20,951 bases of DNA from a virus, in IMG/VR virus record IMGVR_UViG_3300049740_000023, positions 1 to 20,951 of that record. One strand, given 5' to 3'. Positions 14,594 to 20,951 of the stretch are shown one piece after another. Every line of letters begins with the position of its first letter. Within the stretch, counting starts at the first letter, position 1. The position numbers and the translations under genes are program-made. The notes below the pieces were generated by a model. That model did no database searches, had not been told where the DNA came from, and saw only the letters and a program-made list of their open reading frames with translations.

Positions 14594-14896
14594 TTATGGG
14601 GATTCTGGCTTTGGATGAGCTTCTTTTATTGGTTGAATTATATCTGTTTTCCAAGCTTCTAGGCCATTGTGGTAAATATAATCTAACTGCTCTCCATAGC
14701 TAGGATAAGCTTCTTGCCTAGCTTGTACATAACCAAACTCTTGTTCTTGCCATTTAGAATTAGCTAGATCAGTAATTGCTTGTGCATAATCATCCTCAGT
14801 AAATTCAAGTCTTTCATTATTAACTTGTTTATACAAAGGCTTTGCAGCTTCAATTTCTGTTGTAGCTTCTGTTGTTAATTCCTCTAATGTTGCCAT
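14594..14896 (-). CDS. XkdW-like / tail fibre accessory protein
   Basis: The C-terminal half of this 100-residue protein (RQEAYPSYGEQLDYIYHNG, then a tryptophan and IKEAHPKP) matches a recurring small phage protein pattern (XkdW-like), usually encoded beside tail fibre genes. The N-terminal half is an acidic helix followed by LYKQVNNERLEFTEDDY. The gene stands immediately after three fibre-type genes, consistent with a fibre-assembly or attachment role. Whether it is structural or a chaperone cannot be told. Confidence 0.65.
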   Translation of the reverse strand: MATLEELTTEATTEIEAAKPLYKQVNNERLEFTEDDYAQAITDLANSKWQEQEFGYVQARQEAYPSYGEQLDYIYHNGLEAWKTDIIQPIKEAHPKPESP

Positions 14897-14925
14897 ATCT
14901 TTATCCTATCATATATTTCTTATAC

Positions 14926-15444
14926 TTATTTCTTTAAACCATACAACTTAAATGTTCCTGCATCTATATTGCCTGTATCAAAACTAATGCTTACACCATC
15001 AACAGCAGTTGTTTGTGTATAAACTCCACCACCTTGATGGCCTAAAAAAGTTCCATCATCTGCTAAATAACTATTTTCCATAGTAATAAAAGTATATTCT
15101 GAACTGTTACTTGCATTAAAAATATAACAGTTTCCATTAAAAGTTTTACCTGCCTCATTTTCTAATGAGCCTGATATTTGCCATTGTGCTTGATTAGTTA
15201 AAGCAATATTTGTATATGTTGTATCTGTTCTTAAAAGTTTATAAGATAAATCATAATCACTATCTGAACTTGCAGTTCCACTTTCAGTAACCCTTAAAAA
15301 TACATCTGCATTAACAGTTGCAGGACTAACATTATTTAAGGTCAATAAATACACTTCATAAGTGCTATCAATACCTGTTAAAGTTACAGAACTTACTGCT
15401 GATGAAACTGTTGTTTCTGATATTTTTTCTAAGCTACCTGCCAT
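14926..15444 (-). CDS. Beta-rich tail/receptor-binding type protein, tandem copy 3
   Basis: This 172-residue product is rich in Ser, Thr and beta strands. It opens with MAGSLEKISETTVSS, nearly the same as its upstream neighbour, and ends with GNIDAGTFKLYGLKK, the same closing pattern as the other two copies. GGGVYTQTTAVDGVSISF is shared with the copy at 15975-16538. The likely role is a trimeric or multimeric tip or side component of the tail, exposed to the host surface. The ATG is fused to the previous stop (TAATG). Diverged middles and conserved ends suggest tandem duplication followed by diversification. Confidence 0.68.
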   Translation of the reverse strand: MAGSLEKISETTVSSAVSSVTLTGIDSTYEVYLLTLNNVSPATVNADVFLRVTESGTASSDSDYDLSYKLLRTDTTYTNIALTNQAQWQISGSLENEAGKTFNGNCYIFNASNSSEYTFITMENSYLADDGTFLGHQGGGVYTQTTAVDGVSISFDTGNIDAGTFKLYGLKK

Positions 15445-15971
15445 TATTTAACTCCATATACTGATATTGTTCCTGCATTTGCATTACTTGAAGGAAATAA
15501 AATCTGAAATCCTGTAATTGAAGCAGTAGTTGTTAAAACACCAATTCCTTTGTTAGCAACAAATCTAGGATTTGAATAAAAAGATGATGATTGACTTTGA
15601 TTAAAAGTATAACTTGAACTATCAAAAGGATTTGAAATATAATGAACTGCACTACCACCTTGTGGGCTATCATCTATTGTACCCACAGCATAATAAATTT
15701 CTGTTGTACTAACTACTGCACTTCTAATATCAGAAAAACCTGTATCTGCTGGCATATAGAAATCTGCATATTCATAATCTGCACTAACAACACTATCACT
15801 TGAATTGATAAATCTTAAAAATGTTTCTGTTGCAGTTGAACTAGCAGTACTAAAATTGTTCATAGTTATTTTATAAACATCATACTTGTCTGAAAAAACA
15901 TTAGTAACAGATACATTAGCAACTGAGCCTGATAATGTTTGAGATTTTATTAATTCTAAACTTCCTGCCAT
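15444..15971 (-). CDS. Beta-rich tail/receptor-binding type protein, tandem copy 2
   Basis: This 175-residue protein starts with MAGSLELIKSQTLSGSVANV and ends with ANAGTISVYGVK, placing it in the same family as its two neighbours. The central part (SSYTFNQSQSSSFYSNPRF) differs most and would be the variable exposed face. Its GVLTTTASITGFQILF corresponds to the GGVY block of the other copies. An AGGAA Shine-Dalgarno lies before the ATG. A head-decoration or generic structural role is an alternative, but the surroundings are tail genes. Confidence 0.66.
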   Translation of the reverse strand: MAGSLELIKSQTLSGSVANVSVTNVFSDKYDVYKITMNNFSTASSTATETFLRFINSSDSVVSADYEYADFYMPADTGFSDIRSAVVSTTEIYYAVGTIDDSPQGGSAVHYISNPFDSSSYTFNQSQSSSFYSNPRFVANKGIGVLTTTASITGFQILFPSSNANAGTISVYGVK

Positions 15972-15974
15972 TAG

Positions 15975-16538
15975 CTATTCCTTAATTCCATATAGAGAAA
16001 AAACACCACTTGCAATATTGTCACTTGAAAATTTTAATTGTAAAGCATCTATTGTTTCTGCTTGATGATAAACACCACCACCAAAAACTGAAATATAATC
16101 AGGGTCTTGTGTAATCCCTGTGCCTTGAAAATTTACAAAACTATATTTTGCACTATCTCCTAAATTATATAAATATATATAAGCACTAAAATTTTCTCCT
16201 GTATTGTTACCTACATTTTGTACTATTGTAAAATCTCCACCACTTGTATTTCTTTTTTCTATAAAAGTTCCATTAGATTTTTGGTACATCCAAGCCCAAT
16301 CATAGTTAGAAGTTTCATAAGAACTTCCACCATCATTTGAAACTGTAAGTTCTACTGCTTTATTATCTGCATCAGATTTTATTCTTGATATTGTTAAAAA
16401 ATGAACATTATAGGTAGTTTCTTTAAGTGAAGTAAATGTCAAAGTGCTAACATTACTTGAAACAGTTTGAGTCTGTATTAATTCTAATTTACCTAGATCT
16501 GCACCACTTAGCCCAAATCTAGCTGCACCTAATGGCAT
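15975..16538 (-). CDS. Beta-rich tail/receptor-binding type protein, tandem copy 1
   Basis: At 187 residues this is the first of the three related genes in transcription order. A short extra N-terminus (PLGAARFGLSGADLG) precedes the shared opening KLELIQTQTVSSNVS. The end, NIASGVFSLYGIKE, matches the family closing pattern, and GGGVYHQAETIDALQLKF matches copy 3. The extra N-terminus could be the anchor to the fibre protein encoded just upstream. The Shine-Dalgarno is GGAG, six bases before the ATG. Confidence 0.66.
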   Translation of the reverse strand: MPLGAARFGLSGADLGKLELIQTQTVSSNVSTLTFTSLKETTYNVHFLTISRIKSDADNKAVELTVSNDGGSSYETSNYDWAWMYQKSNGTFIEKRNTSGGDFTIVQNVGNNTGENFSAYIYLYNLGDSAKYSFVNFQGTGITQDPDYISVFGGGVYHQAETIDALQLKFSSDNIASGVFSLYGIKE

Positions 16539-16547
16539 ATTGAACTC

Positions 16548-17222
16548 CTAACTAAAATCTTGTAGTGCATTTAGTAATGGTGTACCTGCATCTAGAAACA
16601 AAAATGTTACTAAATCAATAGCATTAGCACCTGTAGAAACTGTATAGCCACCACCACCTGCTGTTTTTGCAGTTACATTTCCTCCACCATTTACAGTTAC
16701 AGCATTAATTGCAACTGTTTTAGCACTTGAGGAATGTTGTGTTATTTGAAGTGTAAATGTTGAAACACCATTAGCAGGAACATTAGTAAAATCTATATCT
16801 GTAATGTTTTCTGTAAGAGTTATAGATCCTGTGTTTCCATTATTCATATCTATAGCTACAACTCCACTAGAGCTTGTTACTGCTACATCTACTTCTGAGT
16901 AATCTTTAAGTGCAATACTTTCTACAGTTGAATCAAGATTAACTGTTACTGTTCCAGAAGTACCACCTCCATTTAGGTTAGTTCCTGCTGTAACTCCCTC
17001 AATATCTCCTGCTTCTGCACCTATCCAAGCAGATCCACTCCAAGCTTTGAGTAAGTTTGCTCCTGTGTCATAAAATACAGTTCCCTCTACTTTGTTTGTA
17101 AGAGCAGAGTTTGCTGCTGCTTCACTTGCAAATATAAAAACTATTGAATCTTGAATGTCTTGAAATCTAGCTTCTGTTACTAGATCTCCTGTACTCCAAT
17201 CAAACCATCCACCAGCTGCCAT
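16548..17222 (-). CDS. Tail fibre-like protein
   Basis: This 224-residue protein has an N-terminal attachment-like segment (WFDWSTGDLVTEARFQDI), a short helix, then GTVFYDTGANLLKAWSGSAW, a block typical of fibre or collar repeat proteins. It is followed by TAGTNLNGGGTSGTVTVNL, a glycine-rich beta repeat, and a beta-rich C-terminus (SITLTENITDIDF, STFTLQITQHSS). It lies between the tail hub gene and the three beta-rich proteins, which may attach to its C-terminal end. No chaperone or cleavage motif is seen. Confidence 0.72.
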   Translation of the reverse strand: MAAGGWFDWSTGDLVTEARFQDIQDSIVFIFASEAAANSALTNKVEGTVFYDTGANLLKAWSGSAWIGAEAGDIEGVTAGTNLNGGGTSGTVTVNLDSTVESIALKDYSEVDVAVTSSSGVVAIDMNNGNTGSITLTENITDIDFTNVPANGVSTFTLQITQHSSSAKTVAINAVTVNGGGNVTAKTAGGGGYTVSTGANAIDLVTFLFLDAGTPLLNALQDFS

Positions 17223-17247
17223 ATAAAAATATCTCCTTTAATCTTTT

Positions 17248-18492
17248 TTAAGTATAACTTATGTTTGTGTCTATTCCTAACTTAGAAACTCCTAGAATCC
17301 AAGCTCCTGTTTCAGCAGGAGAAAGTCCAATTTGCCAATTCCAAGTCTTATTTCTAGCATCAACTTTATGCTTTATTCTCTCTATAAACAAATCATAAGT
17401 TTCTACTGTGCTAGATGGTGTAGTGACTTTTGCCTCAACAAAGCTTCCTATATCTAATCCTAATGCTTTAGCCCATAATCCTGTATTTTGTTGTGGAGCA
17501 AAAGATAAGCTTTCTACAGTAGTTTGAGGAATAGAGTTAGCTACTACCTTTTGTTCTGCAATAGAAGCTGCATCTGCATCAGATACATTTAATGTTCCAG
17601 ATTCTGTTAATACATGAGCTCCAAATCTCTCTACAGAGTCTGAATCTATAGTAATCTGTGTAGATCCACCTGTTCTAGTTCTCTGTACAGTATTAATTAT
17701 TTTTGAATCATCATAAGCAGATACAATATCAACATAAGGTAATTCTCCTCCACCCTGTCCAAAAGTAGCACTAGGAGTTGTTGTATTAGTCAATCTAAAG
17801 TTTCTATCTCTAAAAGTAGCATCTCCATTAGCACCTATAAAGAAAGTACCATTCTCTGCTTGTTCTACTTTCCTTAGAGCTGTTAATAAGTCATCTGTTT
17901 CTGGTTGAGTTTGCACTTGTAGCTGTCCTGTAGATATTGCCTGATTACTATATCCAAAGCTGTCAAGTATGTTTTTAACCCTTATAGAGCTTAATTCCTG
18001 TGCTTGAGTAAGTGATAGCCTAGTAGTAGATCCTAACTTAGATATTCCTAACCTCCATCCAACACCATCTAATGTTGCATTAAAGAAAAGCTTAAAAGCA
18101 TCTACAACTCTAATTTTAGTTGAGGCATCATAGCCCTGTCCTGCATACTGTACAGGAAAGCTCTCTACAAAGCCATGAAATATATCATAAGTTGTAGAAC
18201 TATTAGTAGCTCTTATTCTTAATCTTTTAAGAGGTTGTATTTTAGTTCTACCTGCTGAGGAATCATAAAAATGTGTTGATTGATTAGGAGAAAATCTGTT
18301 ATCTCTGTTATCTAAAACAACTGTAGCTGTTCCTGTCTGGAACTCTGCTAAATCTGATATTCTCCCTCTAGTTGTTTCAAAACTTCTTAAATAAGCAGTT
18401 ACATCTGTAAATGTTTGAGAACTATCTAGTGGATTACTATCAAAAGCTATTTCACAAGTTAAAGTTACATTAGAATCAAAAGGAACTGACAT
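17248..18492 (-). CDS. Minor tail / tail hub protein
   Basis: This is a 414-residue protein directly downstream of the tape measure gene. The early part has VTAYLRSFETTRGR and TATVVLDNRDNRFSPN (55-70), a pattern of baseplate-hub or minor tail proteins in siphoviruses, followed by IFHGFVESFP. The middle and C-terminal parts are beta rich and would form the ring closing the tail tube. A motif of the form WxLGxSKLGxxTxxS occurs twice, at residues 146-160 and at the extreme C-terminus 398-412. The start is coupled to the tape-measure stop (TAATG in reverse order of transcription). Confidence 0.77.
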   Translation of the reverse strand: MSVPFDSNVTLTCEIAFDSNPLDSSQTFTDVTAYLRSFETTRGRISDLAEFQTGTATVVLDNRDNRFSPNQSTHFYDSSAGRTKIQPLKRLRIRATNSSTTYDIFHGFVESFPVQYAGQGYDASTKIRVVDAFKLFFNATLDGVGWRLGISKLGSTTRLSLTQAQELSSIRVKNILDSFGYSNQAISTGQLQVQTQPETDDLLTALRKVEQAENGTFFIGANGDATFRDRNFRLTNTTTPSATFGQGGGELPYVDIVSAYDDSKIINTVQRTRTGGSTQITIDSDSVERFGAHVLTESGTLNVSDADAASIAEQKVVANSIPQTTVESLSFAPQQNTGLWAKALGLDIGSFVEAKVTTPSSTVETYDLFIERIKHKVDARNKTWNWQIGLSPAETGAWILGVSKLGIDTNISYT

Positions 18493-20378
18493 TATCTAAC
18501 CAGAAAGGCTTTGCCCTGATTTTGTATTCTTGTATTAACTTTTTGGAAAGTAGTTGCAATAGTTTCCTCATCAATAACAACTTGAGTTGTTAAGTTTATA
18601 TCCTGCCCACCTGTTGATTGAGCAGATACAGTAGTTTGTGGAGCTACAGTAGGAGCAGGTGTAGTTTCTGGAGTAGGTGTAAATCCTCCACCTCCTGCCA
18701 TCTCTACAGCTCTAAATTGTGCTAACAATGCACCCTGATCTATAAGTTTTTGATTAGCATCTGCCTGTTGATTAGTTAAATCTATTGAATTGGCTAATTG
18801 ATCATTTCTTGTCTTTATTGCTAAATCTTGATTTTTTATAGCAGTTTGTAAGTTATCCTCTGCAATAGTTAAAGCATCTTGAGCTAGTTTTAACCTGTCT
18901 GAATTGTTAGCTAATTCAAATTCTGCTTCTGCTAGTTCTGCTTCTGCTAAAGCTAGATCTAATGAAACATCTTTACCTGTTTCTTGAGCTTGTGTTAATA
19001 ATGCTATTTGTGTTTGTAGTTCTGCTTTTGTTATTGCTGCTTGTGCATCATTAACATTCTCTTGTATTTGTAGTTCTTGTAGTTCTTTAGCTGCTTGATT
19101 TCTATTTCTTTCTGCAACTGCTATATCATTATTTGCAGAAGTAATTAATTTTAATAGTTTGTTTCTATCTGTTTCTAATTGAATATTTGTTAATAATAAG
19201 CTATTTTGTTCTCCAAAAAGAGGATTCAAGAAATTATCAATAGTATCTGAAACTTTTTTATATTGTACTTGTTGCTTTAGACTTGCTTGTCTAGCTTGTT
19301 CCTGTTGTTTGTTAAGTAACCCCTGAGCAATAGAAGTCTGGATTAAATTCTCAGCAGTTAAATCTGTTGTATCTTGAAAAGCTCTAAATTCATCTGCCAA
19401 TTCTTTAATAGTTTTTCCTGACTTAAGAGCAAAAGTTCTTTCAAAGAAAGGTAATTGTTTCAATCTTTCATTAGCTAAAGCAAAATCTCCAACAGCTTGT
19501 GCTAGTCCTGCAAAGCCATTAATTAATATAGGAGCTACATCAAAAGCAAATTCTCTAAATATTGGAAGCAATTCAGCTGCAACAGGAATCAACTCCTCTC
19601 CTATTTCCTCTCTAAGTTGTCTAAGCTCTGCATTTAAAGCTCTTGATTGGTTAGCAAAAGATGCCTGAGTCCTATCAAGATCTCCAATTTGTACTGCTGC
19701 TTTACTTTGAATTAATGCAAGAGTAGCCAATGCCTTATCTTGTCTGGTTAATTCATCTGTGTTTCTTTTAGATGTAATTTCAAAAGCTTTAGATTGTACC
19801 TCAGCTTCTGTTATTGCAATACCATAAGTTTTAAGAGCTTCTCTTTCTCCAACTAATGCTGATCTAAATGCTTGAAGTACAGGCTCTGCACCTGCTGAAA
19901 TGTTAGAAAAGGAAGCTACATCTGCTGCAATCTTTGTAAGTTCTATAGAAAGATCTGCTGAGGCTTCTTGTGTAAATCCAATACCCTGTGCAACTGCACC
20001 TAATGTTGCTTGAAGTTGCTGTGCTTCTCCTACAGTTAATCCTGCTTTATTAGCAAAATCCTCTAAAAATAATGTTGCTCTAGCTGCTGCTGTTCCAAAA
20101 GTTGTATCAAAAGCAGCTCCTGCTTCCTCTGCTGATACTGCTGCATCTAATGCTGATTTTGAAAAGTCTAATAATGATTTTGCAGCAAATATTGCTCCAC
20201 CTGCTATTGCTGCTTTGCCTAATCCAGACATACCAGAAGCAAACTTTGCATTCTCTTTAGTTCCTTTTTCAACAGATTTATTAAAATCTTTAGTAGAATT
20301 AGAAACTTTATCTAAACCTCTTGAAGTTTTATCTGCTCCTGTTAGCTTTAGGAACATCTCCAAAGTTGCTCTAGCCAT
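18492..20378 (-). CDS. Tape measure protein
   Basis: This is a 628-residue, mostly helical protein. The N-terminal 60 residues are charged, followed by a Gly/Ala-rich hydrophobic stretch (IAGGAIFAAKSLLDF, about 58-72). A second hydrophobic segment lies near 260-300 (ELIPVAAELLPIFREFAFD and LINGFAGLAQAV). A long coiled-coil region rich in Gln, Ala and Leu spans about 350-540, and a Pro/Thr-rich linker precedes a beta-like C-terminus. It sets tail length. At about 0.15 nm per residue the tail would be near 90-95 nm (inference). The ATG is fused with the stop of the frameshifted chaperone (TAATG) and has GAGGAG before it. Confidence 0.9.
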   Translation of the reverse strand: MARATLEMFLKLTGADKTSRGLDKVSNSTKDFNKSVEKGTKENAKFASGMSGLGKAAIAGGAIFAAKSLLDFSKSALDAAVSAEEAGAAFDTTFGTAAARATLFLEDFANKAGLTVGEAQQLQATLGAVAQGIGFTQEASADLSIELTKIAADVASFSNISAGAEPVLQAFRSALVGEREALKTYGIAITEAEVQSKAFEITSKRNTDELTRQDKALATLALIQSKAAVQIGDLDRTQASFANQSRALNAELRQLREEIGEELIPVAAELLPIFREFAFDVAPILINGFAGLAQAVGDFALANERLKQLPFFERTFALKSGKTIKELADEFRAFQDTTDLTAENLIQTSIAQGLLNKQQEQARQASLKQQVQYKKVSDTIDNFLNPLFGEQNSLLLTNIQLETDRNKLLKLITSANNDIAVAERNRNQAAKELQELQIQENVNDAQAAITKAELQTQIALLTQAQETGKDVSLDLALAEAELAEAEFELANNSDRLKLAQDALTIAEDNLQTAIKNQDLAIKTRNDQLANSIDLTNQQADANQKLIDQGALLAQFRAVEMAGGGGFTPTPETTPAPTVAPQTTVSAQSTGGQDINLTTQVVIDEETIATTFQKVNTRIQNQGKAFLVR

Positions 20379-20906
20379 TATCTCCTCAATTTACTTCTAG
20401 CATTAGCTTCTGTAATAGCTTTCTGCTCTTTTTTGTTTCTATCTATGTAGTATAACTTCCAAGACTCAAATTCTTGCATACTCATATTTTTTCTAAGAGC
20501 ATCAACTGTCATGCCTAAATCTAAAGCTAGTCTAAATTCAAAAGCCAACTCTGTATTATTCTGGAAACTCAGAGGCTATAGAAGCCTGATCCTCCTTAGT
20601 CCAAGCCATACACCTATAAATCCCTATGAGAACTTTATCTACTATTGATGGTGTAGCTTTACTATAAAACTCCTCAACCTGTTCTAAATCATCAAGCTGT
20701 GGATCTTTTAAACCTTTAAGCAAAAGGTGTTTTTCAAATAAGACTTCATCTTTAATTCCATCTTTTTCAGATAGTTCATTGATTTCTACTGCATCAGCTT
20801 TAGTTAAACCTGTAACTAATACTGTTGCATCCCATTCAGGTATTTCAATCTCTTTCTCTGGTAAAGATGGTGCATTAGATATATCATCCATGCTAAGTCT
20901 TTTCAT
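20378..20906 (-). CDS. Tail assembly chaperone, long frameshifted form (gpG-T like)
   Basis: Behind the 116-codon frame an overlapping second frame runs from about 20563 to the stop at 20378-20380 without its own convincing start. It encodes about 61 residues (beginning QNNTELAFEFRLALDLGM, then ESWKLYYIDRN, ending SKLRR). This is the usual C-terminal half of tail chaperones, which bridges the tape measure and the tail tube protein. Joining the frames needs a +1 shift (or -2). The shift window is narrow, limited by a TAG in the second frame upstream and the TAA of the first. At TTT C the Phe tRNA could slip to TTC, giving a 175-residue product reading SEF then QNN. The stop is fused with the tape-measure ATG. 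Confidence 0.78.
20556..20906 (-). CDS. Tail assembly chaperone, short form (gpG-like)
   Basis: This 116-residue acidic protein ends in TAA at 20556-20558. It opens with KRLSMDDISNAPSLPEKEI and contains VLVTGLTKADAVEINEL, a pattern typical of the N-terminal half of siphovirus tail chaperones, which keep the tape measure soluble while the tube assembles around it. The ATG has an AGAGGT Shine-Dalgarno. The gene stands directly before the tape measure gene, and the major tail protein is expected just outside the right edge. The short form should be the abundant product, and a minority of ribosomes would shift into the longer form. Confidence 0.83.
   Translation of the reverse strand: MKRLSMDDISNAPSLPEKEIEIPEWDATVLVTGLTKADAVEINELSEKDGIKDEVLFEKHLLLKGLKDPQLDDLEQVEEFYSKATPSIVDKVLIGIYRCMAWTKEDQASIASEFPE
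20559..20570 (-). promoter_or_regulatory. Candidate +1 ribosomal frameshift site
   Basis: On the minus strand the codons GAG TTT CCA GAA immediately precede the TAA of the short chaperone. A Phe tRNA on TTT can re-pair with the overlapping TTC, moving the ribosome one base forward so that CAG AAT AAT follows. The nearby stop in the zero frame and the lack of a stop in the +1 frame after the upstream TAG confine the event to about fifteen bases. Confidence 0.6.
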
Positions 20907-20951
20907 GATAACCTCTTTTCTGTTGTGAATTACTTAAGTTATATTTTAAGC

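Larger units (their letters stand above)
1..20951. other. CpG-free genome segment
   Basis: I scanned every line, including block and line junctions, and found no 5'-CG-3' on either strand (CpG is self-complementary). The reverse dinucleotide GpC is frequent, about 20 in the first 600 bases, so low G+C alone does not explain the absence. The gap at 11558-12117 is equally free of CpG. Consequences visible in the genes are that arginine uses only AGA/AGG, that ACG, CCG, GCG and TCG codons are missing, and that codons ending in C are never followed by a codon starting with G. The count was made by eye, so an occasional miss is possible. Confidence 0.93.

Noticed and set aside
1-20951. Alternative genetic code (TGA or TAG recoded)
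   Set aside because: TGA, TAG and TAA all end genes at sensible places with start overlaps such as ATGA and TAATG.
1-20951. CRISPR array, insertion sequence, integrase or attachment site
   Set aside because: No regularly spaced repeats, transposase or recombinase motifs were seen, and no gene shows integrase-type catalytic residues.
20907-20951. 3' end of the upstream gene (major tail protein) at the right edge
   Set aside because: One frame is open through the edge and into the chaperone start, but two others have stops. Forty-five bases are too few to decide which, if any, is coding.

Overview
This is an internal piece of a tailed double-stranded DNA phage genome (siphovirus type, HK97-like capsid). 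Every gene reads on the minus strand, so the order of transcription runs from the right edge to the left edge. Many starts have clear Shine-Dalgarno sites (AGGAGG/GGAGG types). TAA, TAG and TGA are all used as stops, so a bacterial host with the standard code is likely. G+C is low, roughly one third by eye. No integrase, repressor or host flank is visible, so the host cannot be named. The r1t-like holin and the style of the tail-hub and fibre proteins would suit an uncultured aquatic host, but that is inference.

The outstanding property is composition. Reading the whole window by eye I found no CpG dinucleotide in 20,951 bases, in genes or in the noncoding gap, while GpC is common (about 20 in the first 600 bases). 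Arginine is therefore written only with AGA/AGG, and the NCG codons are unused. The phage also encodes three DNA methyltransferases: one ParB/N6-type fusion and two short cytosine-C5 type enzymes.

Layout in transcription order. (1) 20906-12118, late tail and lysis block: tail assembly chaperone with an apparent +1 programmed frameshift, tape measure protein, tail hub/minor tail protein, fibre-like protein, three tandem related beta-rich proteins, an XkdW-like small protein, an HTH-like protein, a calcineurin-like metallophosphoesterase, a DUF5675 protein, a Cys-pair microprotein and an r1t-like holin. The block ends at a strong bidirectional terminator (12040-12073). (2) 12039-11558, about 480 bases without a gene but rich in inverted repeats, ending in a candidate promoter. 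(3) 11557-6391, a tightly overlapping operon of small accessory genes, with a possible Erf/Rad52-like annealing protein, the two C5 methyltransferases, a lysozyme-like endolysin and small membrane and zinc-ribbon-like proteins. (4) 6369-1, packaging and head block: ParB-methyltransferase, small and large terminase, a 996-residue portal with extra domains and a MuF-like C-terminus, and the start of the prohead protease, cut by the left edge. The capsid gene should lie just beyond the left edge and the major tail protein beyond the right edge.

Several small genes described here (6391-6489, 6509-6613, 9202-9378, 12328-12450), the partial protease and the frameshift extension of the tail chaperone were found by reading the sequence directly. 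All computed-type statements (counts, folds, homology) are by eye and should be confirmed.
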